From: a virus
DNA: 27,271 bases
Direction: 5' to 3' (one strand)
Virus record (IMG/VR): IMGVR_UViG_3300044635_000563
Coordinates: 1 to 27,271 of that record
The position numbers and the translations under genes are program-made. Below the pieces are notes generated by a model that had not been told where the DNA came from, searched no databases, and saw only the letters and a program-made list of their open reading frames with translations. Positions 15,896 through 22,218 of this stretch are shown here, piece by piece. Position 1 is the first letter of the stretch, and every line of letters begins with the position of its first letter.

Positions 15896-16183
15896 GTGGC
15901 AGACGATCACGTTTTCACGCTGAACGGCGACGAGCGTTGGCTACTGCGTTTCACCACGCTCAAAGGTGCTGCCTACGGGTACACGTTCAGCCAGAAGGCG
16001 AAGCACCCGCGAATCATCCTTGACGCTCGCATGCGTGGCCGCAAGAAGCTCGAGGTGTTAGTGCATGAACTTCTGCACGCCTTGAATCCAACGCAGTCTG
16101 AGGAGCACGTTGAGCAGCAGGGCAAGGATATTGCCCGCGTGCTCTGGAGTCTTGGATACCGCGAGGTGACTGATGGGCCGTAG
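15896..16183 (+). CDS. Small HELLH metallopeptidase-like protein
   Basis: The 95-aa product contains H57-E-L-L-H61, the zinc-binding HExxH motif. An SEE motif at 68-70 follows, where an acidic residue could be the third ligand. The framework LEVLVHELLHALNPTQSEEHV then KDIARVLWSLGYR matches a compact metallopeptidase-like family that I recall from phage accessory regions. The GTG at 15896, with AAGGG about 6 nt upstream, gives a clean N terminus (MADDHVFTL); the longer in-frame ATG at 15803 overlaps the previous gene. The substrate is unknown, and proteolysis has not been shown. Confidence 0.7.
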   Translation: MADDHVFTLNGDERWLLRFTTLKGAAYGYTFSQKAKHPRIILDARMRGRKKLEVLVHELLHALNPTQSEEHVEQQGKDIARVLWSLGYREVTDGP

Positions 16184-17078
16184 TGCTGGCACATTCCGCC
16201 GCAAGAACGCGAGCGACGCCTGGAACGTCACAAGCCTTGAAGGCAGCGTCACACGCATTGATTTCAACCAGCGTCTATGGGTGCTGCTCTCCAGTGACTG
16301 GCATTGGGACTCGGTGAAGTGCAACCGAGAGAAGTTGTCTGCGGACCTGACCAAGGCCCGCGAGCTCAACGCCGCAGTGCTCAGCATTGGCGATCACTTC
16401 GACGCGATGGGTGGCAAGTACGACCCGCGATCCAACGGCAAATGGGACGTGCGGCCCGAGTTCCAACGCGGCAACTATTACGATGACATCGTCACGCAGT
16501 GCGCCGAGTACCTCGAGCCGTACCGCGAGCAGATGGCGCTGATAACGCCGGGCAATCACGAGACGGCTGTGCGGAAACGGATGGAGACGTGCTTGACCAC
16601 GCGGCTCGTTGAGCAGCTGCGGGTGCGTGGCAGCAAGTGCAGGGCCGCTGGCTACTCGGGCTGGGTGATGTTTCGGGCCAAGGCCGGGAAGACGAGCACG
16701 GCACTGTACCGACTTTGGTACCATCATGGTTATGGTGGCGGGGGCCCGGTGACTCGCGGCGTCATCGACTACAGCCGCTACCTCACAGACGTAGACGCTG
16801 ACTGCGTACACGCCGGGCACGTCCACCAGCGGACGCTGATTGAGGCCAGCCGGCAACGGCTATCGCCTAATGGGCTCGTGCGGGTGCGGCCTATCCACTT
16901 GGTGCGAAGTGCGGCCTACAAGCAAGAGTGCCTCACCGATGGCTGGGCCGTAGAGAAGGGCATGAGCTCACGCCCGCTTGGCGGTTGGTGGATGCTCTTG
17001 CGGTGGAATGTAGACCATACGGAGTTGCGGGCATCATTCCACGATTCACCAAGGGACGACAATGACAACCACGATTGA
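16173..17078 (+). CDS. Calcineurin-like metallophosphoesterase
   Basis: The 301-aa product has the full set of metallophosphoesterase motifs: D42-W-H44 (SSDWHW), G-D-H-F-D (about 73-77), G-N-H-E (about 127-130), an HH pair in LWYHHGYGG (about 187) and G-H-V-H (HAGHVHQR, about 220). Two metal ions would be coordinated. Substrates for phage members include DNA ends, nucleotides or RNA phosphates and cannot be deduced here. The ATG overlaps the metallopeptidase gene by 11 bp, and the end overlaps the next gene by 17 bp, so this is one transcription unit. Confidence 0.9.
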   Translation: MGRSAGTFRRKNASDAWNVTSLEGSVTRIDFNQRLWVLLSSDWHWDSVKCNREKLSADLTKARELNAAVLSIGDHFDAMGGKYDPRSNGKWDVRPEFQRGNYYDDIVTQCAEYLEPYREQMALITPGNHETAVRKRMETCLTTRLVEQLRVRGSKCRAAGYSGWVMFRAKAGKTSTALYRLWYHHGYGGGGPVTRGVIDYSRYLTDVDADCVHAGHVHQRTLIEASRQRLSPNGLVRVRPIHLVRSAAYKQECLTDGWAVEKGMSSRPLGGWWMLLRWNVDHTELRASFHDSPRDDNDNHD

Positions 17079-17646
17079 AGACGCCAACGAGTTGCTGCGT
17101 GCTGCTGTCGAGATCCGCCGCGAGAACCAAGCGGCAGGCAAGCCGCTGAAGGACTGGTACGACGTGTCGCAGCCTGTAACGGAACCTATGCCACCTGTCG
17201 CAGAAGCAGAGGAAACGCAACACGTCGACGAGCCATACATCGAGCACTTGCTTCACGCGCACCACCTGCACCGTGCTGGCCTGACTCAGGACGAACTAGA
17301 CGAGGCCCTTGAGCGTCTGGCCGGCGACGGCATCACGCACGAGCAGCGGCCCGGCTCGCTGCCGTTCTTAGAACTGCTTGAGGAGCTCAGGCAGCTGCAC
17401 CTGAGCAAAAGCCAAGACTACGGGAGCGAGAGCGACCCGCTAGCCAACATCCGCAGCGGTGCTGACTTCGTGAACATTGAGCCGTGGCGTGGTTGTCTCG
17501 TGAGAGTGGCCGACAAGGTGCAGCGGCTGAAGACGTACTGCAAGACGGGCCGGCTCGTCCACGAGGGAGTGCGCGACACGCTGCTGGATCTCTCGGCGTA
17601 TAGCCTGCTGGCGATTGTGCTTTTCGATGAGGGCCGCAATGGCTGA
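17062..17646 (+). CDS. NMAD1/DUF1599-like protein
   Basis: The 194-aa product ends in a domain (about residues 110-190) with K-S-Q-D-Y-G, then PLANIRSGADF, VRVADKVQRLKTY and VRDTLLDLSAYSLLAIV. This arrangement fits the DUF1599 family, also named nucleotide modification associated domain 1. These proteins are thought to act in phage nucleotide modification, but the reaction is unproven. The N-terminal half is charged and may be partly disordered or an adaptor, including a HAHHLHRAGLTQDELDEAL helix pair. AAGGGA is 6 nt before the ATG. It overlaps the phosphoesterase end, suggesting joint expression. Confidence 0.75.
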   Translation: MTTTIEDANELLRAAVEIRRENQAAGKPLKDWYDVSQPVTEPMPPVAEAEETQHVDEPYIEHLLHAHHLHRAGLTQDELDEALERLAGDGITHEQRPGSLPFLELLEELRQLHLSKSQDYGSESDPLANIRSGADFVNIEPWRGCLVRVADKVQRLKTYCKTGRLVHEGVRDTLLDLSAYSLLAIVLFDEGRNG

Positions 17647-17845
17647 ACCGCTGACGCCCGAACACCTTGCCACCATGGAGCAGGCCGCCCGCCGTTTCTC
17701 GGGAGCTTACACGGGCACGAGCGGGACGCTGGCCGGCTACGTGATTCACTTGTTGCAAGAAGTGCAACGGCTCAAAGCAGAGTGGCAACTACTGGCGGTG
17801 GCTGCGGCCATGAAAGAAAACGAGCCGCCGGTTTCTTACGACTGA
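17639..17845 (+). CDS. Small protein, unknown function
   Basis: The 68-aa product begins MAEPLTPEHLATMEQAARRF and is mostly helical, ending in a Leu/Gln-rich helix (VIHLLQEVQRLKAEWQLLAV). Such small helical proteins are common beside DUF1599 genes, but no function is known. The ATG at 17639 lies 8 bp inside the previous gene with GAGGG upstream and is preferred over ATG 17615. It is the last late-strand gene before the convergent integrase. Confidence 0.65.
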   Translation: MAEPLTPEHLATMEQAARRFSGAYTGTSGTLAGYVIHLLQEVQRLKAEWQLLAVAAAMKENEPPVSYD

Positions 17846-17860
17846 CCTAGGCCAGGGCTT

Positions 17861-17900
17861 GAGCGGCGGCAGGTTTTACTCCCTTTCCCTGCCGTCGCTC
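17861..17900. terminator. Hairpin between convergent late operon and integrase
   Basis: A 13-bp stem with one G/T wobble: GAGCGGCGGCAGG (17861-17873) pairs with CCTGCCGTCGCTC (17888-17900) around a 14-nt pyrimidine-rich loop. It lies between the 17845 stop and the integrase stop (17914), where a bidirectional terminator is expected. There is no T tract on either side, so termination is uncertain; an attachment-site or other role is possible. Confidence 0.5.
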
Positions 17901-17913
17901 GCCCTGTGCCGAG

Positions 17914-18855
17914 TCATCTGGGCTTTCCTGGCCCAGCGTCGGGCCTGTCTTCGGGCCGCTGCGTGATGTCTGGCAGGTAGTCCAGGTTGCTTTCCCGCCC
18001 CGTAATCTCCTCGTCGTAGTAGTGATTTTCCGCCATCTCCTCGCTGCTGTGCCCCAGCTGCTTCTTGGCCGAAACGCCTGCTTTCTTGAGGTAACTGGCC
18101 GTCGATTTCCGGATGCTGTGGAACGGGTGGTACGGCACGCCCGCTGTGCGACAAAGCACTCGCAGGCTGCCGTAGATGGACAGAAACTCCCTGTCCTCCA
18201 CCCAAGGCCACACACGCTCGCTGGGAGCCCCTTGCTGCATGGCCAGCATCTTGGCCAGTTCCGGCGTGATCGCCCGCGTAATCGTCTCCCTGTGCCCTTT
18301 GCGGGTGGCAGCCAGAAACGTGAGCGTGTGCCGCTCCAGATCGACCTCAGACCACCGGAGCTCGAGCACGGCACCAATGCGCTCGCCCGTCTGGAACATG
18401 GCGAGAATCTTGGTCACCCAGTACCAGGCCGCTGGCTTGCCCGCTACGGTGCCTTTCCTGTGCCGGGCGGTATCCACGAGCCTTGCGAGCTCATCGGCCC
18501 GGAAAGCCTTCGGGACGGGCCGTGGAACGGTTGGCCGCTTGTAGTCGGGGAACTCGACCAGTTCGCCGTCAGACCGTTTCCAGCGTTTCTTGGCCAGCCA
18601 AGTCCACAGGCTCCGCAGGTGGGCGCTGTCTTTCGCCAGCGAGGCCGGCGAGATCTTCTTCCACTTGCTGTGCTGGGTAGCCTGCCGCCACCGCAGGAAC
18701 TTCGCGGCCGTTAAATCGTCCAGATCGTCCACCGTGGGCTCATGCCCCAAGTAGTCGCGGAACCTGTCCAGGCTGCTCAGGTACATCACCACCGAGCGGT
18801 CAGAGAGCCCCTTGAGCGGGGCCACTCGGTCAATCAGCAAATCCCTCAAAGTCAT
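17914..18855 (-). CDS. int: Tyrosine recombinase (integrase)
   Basis: Integrates and excises the phage at attP/attB by transient covalent tyrosyl-DNA links. The 313-aa product has an N-terminal SAM-like core-binding domain (about 1-105) and a catalytic domain with R159 (TGERIG), K186 (ATRKGH), H246-x-x-R249 (FHSIRK), H269 (LGHSS) and a nucleophile Y279 or Y280 (ENHYYD). The full catalytic set suggests it is active. There is no clear arm-binding domain; it resembles simpler XerC/D-type integrases. GGGAGG lies 6 nt before the ATG. It is the only clear gene on the - strand. A sigma70-like promoter with a palindromic operator in its spacer lies upstream. Confidence 0.95.
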   Translation of the reverse strand: MTLRDLLIDRVAPLKGLSDRSVVMYLSSLDRFRDYLGHEPTVDDLDDLTAAKFLRWRQATQHSKWKKISPASLAKDSAHLRSLWTWLAKKRWKRSDGELVEFPDYKRPTVPRPVPKAFRADELARLVDTARHRKGTVAGKPAAWYWVTKILAMFQTGERIGAVLELRWSEVDLERHTLTFLAATRKGHRETITRAITPELAKMLAMQQGAPSERVWPWVEDREFLSIYGSLRVLCRTAGVPYHPFHSIRKSTASYLKKAGVSAKKQLGHSSEEMAENHYYDEEITGRESNLDYLPDITQRPEDRPDAGPGKPR

Positions 18856-18887
18856 CGCACGCCTCCCATTTTCTTGTCAAAAAGGCG

Positions 18888-18916
18888 ATGCTACCGGATA
18901 CTGTACAGATGTTCAA
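18888..18916 (-). promoter_or_regulatory. Predicted integrase promoter
   Basis: On the - strand, TTGAAC (-35; + positions 18911-18916) is 17 bp from TAGCAT (-10; 18888-18893), each a partial match to sigma70 consensus, upstream of the integrase ATG. The spacer contains the CTGTACAG palindrome at 18901-18908, so a repressor bound there would overlap the promoter. Confidence 0.5.
18901..18908. promoter_or_regulatory. CTGTACAG palindrome, copy 1 (operator candidate)
   Basis: A perfect 8-bp palindrome, part of TACTGTACAG, which occurs identically at 18953-18962. It lies inside the predicted integrase promoter spacer. The paired occurrence in one divergent intergenic region suggests a regulator site; the binding protein is unknown. 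Confidence 0.5.
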
Positions 18917-18954
18917 TCTACACCCCATCCGTTAATACAATCGCCGCGAATCTA

Positions 18955-18962
18955 CTGTACAG
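18955..18962. promoter_or_regulatory. CTGTACAG palindrome, copy 2 (operator candidate)
   Basis: Second perfect copy, 54 bp centre to centre from copy 1, close to five helical turns, so both would face the same side of the DNA. It lies between the integrase promoter and the predicted excisionase promoter, positioned to affect both by looping or cooperative binding. Confidence 0.5.
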
Positions 18963-18998
18963 CGATTCCAGTGCAGTGGGCAAGGCGAGTTTGGCGGT

Positions 18999-19026
18999 TT
19001 GACGAAGTAGCGGATAGCGTTAGCAT
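18999..19026 (+). promoter_or_regulatory. Predicted promoter of the excisionase-like gene
   Basis: TTGACG (18999-19004) and TAGCAT (19021-19026) are separated by 16 bp, upstream of the ATG at 19043. The -10 hexamer equals that of the predicted integrase promoter. The leader would be very short, with AGGG (19030-19033) as the ribosome site. Confidence 0.45.
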
Positions 19027-19042
19027 CTCAGGGATGGTTGCG

Positions 19043-19306
19043 ATGACTCCACACACACTTGACGGTGGCGAATACCTCACGGTGCTTGAGGCCGTCGAGC
19101 ACATGGGCTGCTCAGAGGCATGGGTTCGCACGCTTCTCGGGCGGGGCCAACTGCCCGGCGCAAAACGGATCGGCCAACGTGTCTGGCTCATTCCCAAGTC
19201 TTCCGCCACTGAAGCCAAGTCGGCCTTGACCAGCAGGGCCACTGGCAAGCGGCACCTTGCCAAGCGTCCCGCAGCCAAGCGGAAGAAGGCCAAGCGGAAG
19301 AAGTAG
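19043..19306 (+). CDS. MerR/excisionase-type HTH DNA-binding protein
   Basis: The 87-aa product has a helix-turn-helix 17-type domain: EYLTVLEAVEHMGCSEAWVRTLLGRGQLP, then AKRIGQRVWLIPKSS. This is the standard pattern of small excisionases and MerR-like binders, with the recognition helix at about residues 24-34. The last 20 or so residues are extremely basic (KRHLAKRPAAKRKKAKRKK), a histone-like tail for nonspecific DNA contact. Divergent orientation from the integrase supports a role in excision or integrase control. The ATG at 19043 is about 9 nt from AGGG; an in-frame ATG at 19034 lies too close to it. Confidence 0.75.
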   Translation: MTPHTLDGGEYLTVLEAVEHMGCSEAWVRTLLGRGQLPGAKRIGQRVWLIPKSSATEAKSALTSRATGKRHLAKRPAAKRKKAKRKK

Positions 19307-19326
19307 CGTTTTCCCGCTGGAAACGC
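19306..19326 (+). terminator. Small hairpin after excisionase-like gene
   Basis: GCGTTTTC (19306-19313) pairs with GGAAACGC (19319-19326), eight pairs including one T/G, with a 5-nt loop. A T-rich stretch (ATCTTTTCTCT) follows only 12 nt later, so it is a weak terminator candidate. Confidence 0.3.
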
Positions 19327-19352
19327 CCAACAAAAAATCTTTTCTCTACCGC

Positions 19353-19381
19353 TTGACGCCCAAGTGACGATAGCCTAAAGT
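19353..19381 (+). promoter_or_regulatory. Predicted early promoter before 19435 gene
   Basis: TTGACG (19353-19358), a 17-bp spacer and TAAAGT (19376-19381) give a good sigma70-like promoter. It is followed about 40 nt later by AAGGAAACGAACG and the ATG at 19435. Confidence 0.55.
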
Positions 19382-19434
19382 ACACCCGTGGCGAGCAAAT
19401 GAGACTCGCCGGCCAGCAAACAAGGAAACGAACG

Positions 19435-19731
19435 ATGACCACAGCGACGCGAGCCAAGGTTGGTGGCGAGGTTGGAATGAACGGCGAGTTTTATGCCGGC
19501 GGCACCTTCCTCCCGAACACGAAGCTCGGCAAGATGAGCCGCAGCAAGCCGACTGGCAACCGCCCAGCCCGCACAATCCTGAACCCAGTTTTCGGACTCG
19601 TGGCCGTGGACAGCACCTACGCCCCGACGTTCGCCAAGGTGACCGCCAACGATCAAGCGATTGCCTACTACGGGTTCACCCGCCAGCAGGTTGAGGACAT
19701 CGTTTCCCGGTTTAATGCCGGCGAGCGGTGA
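19435..19731 (+). CDS. Hypothetical early protein
   Basis: The 98-aa product has an N-terminal segment NGEFYAGGTFLPNTKLGKM, a basic stretch (SRSKPTGNRPARTI), and a C-terminal helix YYGFTRQQVEDIVSRFNAGE that looks like a small helical domain. I do not recognise a named family. The start at 19435 has AAGGAAACG upstream; an in-frame ATG at 19399 lies right against the predicted promoter. It is the first gene of the early rightward transcript. Confidence 0.65.
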   Translation: MTTATRAKVGGEVGMNGEFYAGGTFLPNTKLGKMSRSKPTGNRPARTILNPVFGLVAVDSTYAPTFAKVTANDQAIAYYGFTRQQVEDIVSRFNAGER

Positions 19732-19823
19732 CAGCCGCACAAGGTGGGGCCACCCGGCCTGCTGCAAGCTGCAAAACGGGTGGCAATCGCACACAGGATT
19801 CTTTGGCCAAGGAGGGCCACGAA

Positions 19824-19967
19824 ATGCAACGCCGCTGGAACGCCGCACTGCAATCGCTCGTCCTAGTCCGACTAGGCCAGGAGCTCGGCACCGACTCGCC
19901 CGCTGCTCGAGCAGTGCACGATCTGCTGGAACTGCTGGCCAGCGTGGCCGGCGTTTTTTCCCGTTGA
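19824..19967 (+). CDS. Small early ORF with strong ribosome site
   Basis: The 47-aa product is a helical peptide (MQRRWNAALQSLVLVRLGQE, then DSPAARAVHDLLELLASVAG). The frame is open from 19728, where a GTG overlaps the previous stop, but AAGGAGG at 19809-19815, 8 nt before ATG 19824, decides for the short form. No family is recognised; coding potential rests on the ribosome site and composition. Confidence 0.5.
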   Translation: MQRRWNAALQSLVLVRLGQELGTDSPAARAVHDLLELLASVAGVFSR

Positions 19968-19991
19968 CAAAGTGACGCTATCCAATAGCCT
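19964..19991 (+). promoter_or_regulatory. Possible promoter with perfect -35 and GACGCTA repeats
   Basis: A perfect TTGACA (19964-19969), 16-bp spacer and weak TAGCCT (19986-19991). GACGCTA occurs at 19974-19980 and 19996-20002, flanking the -10, and a CGGCATGCCG palindrome follows at 20004-20013. It is a plausible regulated promoter for the 20119 gene. Confidence 0.4.
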
Positions 19992-20060
19992 AACTGACGC
20001 TACCGGCATGCCGCAGCGGGGAGGATTAACACCACAGCACTGGAATCTTTGTACAGACGC

Positions 20061-20088
20061 TTGCTACGTAGGTGCACACCCGTACACT
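20061..20088 (+). promoter_or_regulatory. Second possible promoter before 20119 gene
   Basis: TTGCTA (20061-20066), 16-bp spacer and TACACT (20083-20088). A near-copy of the operator palindrome (TTGTACAG, 20049-20056) and the palindrome CTACGTAG (20064-20071) lie at the -35 end. AAGGAG follows near 20104. Confidence 0.4.
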
Positions 20089-20118
20089 ACCCCAACCCAA
20101 ACGAAGGAGAGCCCCACG

Positions 20119-20355
20119 ATGATTACGAATGAATCAAGCCCAGCCGAAAACGAGTACCTCGCCGCAGTCGCCGGCCTGCACGAGCAGACGCTGAGCCCTG
20201 CCCCGAAGGTCACCTACGCCATTGGTGACTTCGTAAGCGGATGCTCAGCCGGCAAGCGTTGGCAGGGACGCATCTGGAACGTCGATGGCGACCGACTCAG
20301 CATCGAGATTGACGGCGGATGGCTGGCCGTTTCGGCCAAGGACGTGACGCACTGA
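20119..20355 (+). CDS. Hypothetical early protein
   Basis: The 78-aa product has a disordered N-terminal 30 residues, then a beta-rich segment, VTYAIGDFVSGCSAGKRWQG, followed by RIWNVDGDRLSIEIDGGWLAV. This is shaped like a small SH3-like or beta-barrel fold. No family is recognised. AAGGAG is 9 nt before ATG 20119, which is chosen over an in-frame ATG at 19972 lying in the promoter region. Confidence 0.65.
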   Translation: MITNESSPAENEYLAAVAGLHEQTLSPAPKVTYAIGDFVSGCSAGKRWQGRIWNVDGDRLSIEIDGGWLAVSAKDVTH

Positions 20356-20519
20356 ACGCAGAAAGGACCGGCGGCAAGCGGAGCTAGTTGCCGGAAGGAG
20401 AGCGGTGGAACCGCAGTAGCAGGGACGCACTTACCACCCGCCGAGCAGGACGCGGAGCGGGCTTTTTATATCGCAGAAACGACGAAAAGGGTTGGTTTTC
20501 ACATACGAAAGGACGCGAG
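20356..20519 (+). other. Hairpin-rich leader before the 20520 gene
   Basis: A noncoding 164-nt gap. Hairpins: GGCAA (20373-20377) with TTGCC (20388-20392), GCGGT (20402-20406) with ACCGC (20410-20414), and a terminator-like stem at 20437-20461. A strong GGAAGGAG (20393-20400) leads only to a four-codon reading frame from GTG 20404. The layout could be a termination or attenuation control for the downstream replication genes, but GC-rich DNA forms such stems easily. Confidence 0.35.
20437..20467 (+). terminator. Candidate intrinsic terminator
   Basis: CCCGC (20437-20441) pairs with GCGGG (20457-20461), with a further CG/CG pair inside, and is followed by C and five T (20463-20467). The stem is short for a terminator but the T run is well placed. 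Confidence 0.4.
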
Positions 20520-20948
20520 ATGAGGCGATTCAAAACAAAGGTGATCACTGACGAGTCGCAAGTGCCTGACGGTTTCAAGCGGATTTCTGTTCTGGCAGAC
20601 TCGCTTACCGACCAGAAGAAGTTGAGTGACGCACACACAGATGGCGTGATTGCGGCCGTCAAGCTGATGCGTAGCACCGACGACCGCACTGGGCCGGTGT
20701 GGGTAGATGCAGATGCTGCACGCCAAGTGCTCACAGGCGACAAGCCCAAAGCCAAGGCAAAGCAGCAGACAGATCTGCAGTACGAGTCGGTGTGCGAGTC
20801 AATGGCTGACATCGCCACTTCGCTGGCGGGACTTGAGCGGCTGCTTGAGCGGCTAGCCGCTGCCGCCGAGCAGATTGCCAAGCATCCGCTGGCCCGACTT
20901 GAAGACGTTGGCATTGTCGAGACGAGCAGCAACGGTTTCCACGAGTAA
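20520..20948 (+). CDS. Hypothetical early protein with C-terminal coiled coil
   Basis: The 142-aa product starts MRRFKTKVITDESQVPDGFK and has a helical segment KKLSDAHTDGVIAAVKLMRS, followed by VWVDADAARQVL. The latter resembles the end of small HTH domains seen in phage regulators. A Lys/Ala linker follows, then a leucine-rich helix (SLAGLERLLERLAAAAEQIA) likely to mediate self-association. Its leader and start, AAAGGACGCGAGATGA, are identical over 16 nt to those of the RecT gene. Function unknown; DNA-binding is only suggested by the pattern. Confidence 0.7.
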   Translation: MRRFKTKVITDESQVPDGFKRISVLADSLTDQKKLSDAHTDGVIAAVKLMRSTDDRTGPVWVDADAARQVLTGDKPKAKAKQQTDLQYESVCESMADIATSLAGLERLLERLAAAAEQIAKHPLARLEDVGIVETSSNGFHE

Positions 20949-20974
20949 CACCACACCACAGCAAAGGACGCGAG

Positions 20975-21829
20975 ATGACCACTGAACTTTCAACACAACG
21001 AGCCAGCGGGCTGGCTCTTCAAAGCTTTGACGATGCGTTTCGGTTTTCCAAGATGGTGGCGGCTAGCGAGTTCGCCCCCAAGGATTTCAAGGGCAAGCCG
21101 GAATCCTGCCTGCTGGCAATCCAGCACGGCAGCGAAGTCGGGCTCAGCCCGATGCAGTCCCTGCAGTCGATCGCCGTCATCAACGGGCGGCCCACGATCT
21201 GGGGCGACGCGGCCCTGGCCCTGGTGCAAGCGTGCTCAGTCTGCGAGTACGTCCGCGAGTACATGGAAGGCGAGGGCGACAGCCTTACCGCCGTCTGCGA
21301 GGCCAAGCGGCAGGGCTACCCTGCACCCACTACGGTGCGGTTCTCGGTGGCCGACGCCAAGAAGGCGTCTCTGTGGGGCAAGACAGGCCCGTGGACTCAG
21401 TACCCGTCTCGGATGCTGCAGCTGAGGGCTCGCGGGTTCGCCTTGCGTAACGCATTCGCTGACGCCCTGCGTGGGCTTGTGACAGCCGAGGAGGCCCAAG
21501 ACTACCCCACGCAGCCTGAGCCGGTTGTCGTGCGTCCCAAGTTCACCGACGAGCCCAAGGCCAGCGTGGTGAAACTCAAGGCGGATCAGCCGGCGGCTGC
21601 CAGTGATGCACTTGGCAACGCCCGTCTAGCGGTGAGCAAGGCCGACAGCATCACGGCGTTGAATCGTCTGAGAACGCTGGTGGCTCAGCGGCTCACCGAA
21701 GGCAAGTTCACGAAAGCCGAGCACGACGAGCTCGTGCAGCTAATGCTGCACAGAGCAGAGATGCTGGGCGACTCTGACGATGGCGTGGCGTTTGAGCACG
21801 AGGCCGCCGAGCACGAGGTGCACGCATGA
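20975..21829 (+). CDS. recT: RecT-like single-strand annealing protein
   Basis: Anneals complementary single strands for phage recombination. The 284-aa product has the RecT-type N-terminal block: RFSKMVAASEFAPKDFKGKP, then LLAIQHGSEVGLSPMQSLQ and INGRPTIWGDAALALVQA. A VADAKKASLWGKTGPWTQYP segment and the SRMLQLRARGFALRNAFADA helix follow, all diagnostic of phage RecT. The C-terminal third is charged and variable. No exonuclease partner lies immediately beside it. Start spacing is set by the repeated leader AAAGGACGCGAG. Confidence 0.88.
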   Translation: MTTELSTQRASGLALQSFDDAFRFSKMVAASEFAPKDFKGKPESCLLAIQHGSEVGLSPMQSLQSIAVINGRPTIWGDAALALVQACSVCEYVREYMEGEGDSLTAVCEAKRQGYPAPTTVRFSVADAKKASLWGKTGPWTQYPSRMLQLRARGFALRNAFADALRGLVTAEEAQDYPTQPEPVVVRPKFTDEPKASVVKLKADQPAAASDALGNARLAVSKADSITALNRLRTLVAQRLTEGKFTKAEHDELVQLMLHRAEMLGDSDDGVAFEHEAAEHEVHA

Positions 21830-22062
21830 GCGAGCCACTCGTGATTGACGCCAAGGTTGTGGCCGAGCACCTGGAGCGGCACCACATGCCACGAATGGCG
21901 CAGTGGGCGTTGAGCCAGGGCAACGTCGTGGCCCGTGAGCGGCTAGTGGCCGAAGTGTTTCAGCGGCAGCTGCGTGACGCACTGGCCCGCTTGGAAAAGT
22001 ACGAGCCTAAAGAGACGCACACGCCCGTCAGTTGCGTCCCACCACCGGAGTCCAGCGACTAA
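21826..22062 (+). CDS. Small protein, unknown function
   Basis: The 78-aa product begins at an ATGA overlap with the RecT stop. It is helical (VIDAKVVAEHLERHHMPRMA, then RLVAEVFQRQLRDALARLE) with a Pro/Ser-rich tail. No family is recognised. Overlap suggests coupling with RecT, perhaps as a partner or regulator, but there is no direct evidence. Confidence 0.65.
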   Translation: MSEPLVIDAKVVAEHLERHHMPRMAQWALSQGNVVARERLVAEVFQRQLRDALARLEKYEPKETHTPVSCVPPPESSD

Positions 22063-22200
22063 CGCCACGCCATTGGCGAAGCAGGCTGACGAACACAGCC
22101 GCATTGGCCGCCTAGCTGCTGGTGGCGAGTAACTGCAGCAGCCGACGCCGTTGATCCGGCGGTGAGTCGGACGCGCCGGGCGTAACCCGGCAAATACACA
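22063..22200 (+). ncRNA. Structured noncoding gap before helicase gene (candidate RNA element)
   Basis: No ORF with a ribosome site is seen in this 138-nt stretch. It folds into consecutive hairpins: CGCCA/TGGCG (22068-22078), GGCTG/CAGCC (22084-22100), GCTGCTG/CAGCAGC (22115-22142), CCGACGCCG with CGGC and GTCGG (22142-22170), and GCCGGG/CCCGGC with a 5-nt loop (22175-22191). AAAGGA follows at 22203-22208. A cis-acting RNA or an origin-like structure are possibilities; it may also be chance GC-rich pairing. Confidence 0.35.
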
Positions 22201-22218
22201 CGAAAGGATGCGTGGACG

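Noticed and set aside
15896-16183. Endolysin or other lysis gene
   Set aside because: The HELLH protein is only 95 aa with no cell-wall-binding or peptidoglycan-hydrolase motif and no adjacent holin-like membrane protein; lysis function is not supported.
17846-17913. tRNA-like 3' end as an attP core beside the integrase
   Set aside because: No T-loop consensus or CCA-type acceptor pattern is seen. The hairpin alone does not define attP.
17847-18377. A second - strand frame overlapping the integrase
   Set aside because: It is in another frame of the integrase with Arg/Ser/Pro-rich composition and lacks any motif; the integrase frame has the full catalytic set.
19728-19823. Longer start (GTG 19728) for the 19824 ORF
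   Set aside because: A strong AAGGAGG lies 8 nt before ATG 19824, and the upstream residues look like untranslated sequence.
22084-22100. CTGACGA resembling the hammerhead ribozyme core
   Set aside because: The required GAAA and cleavage-site stem are not in the right order nearby, so a hammerhead is not supported.
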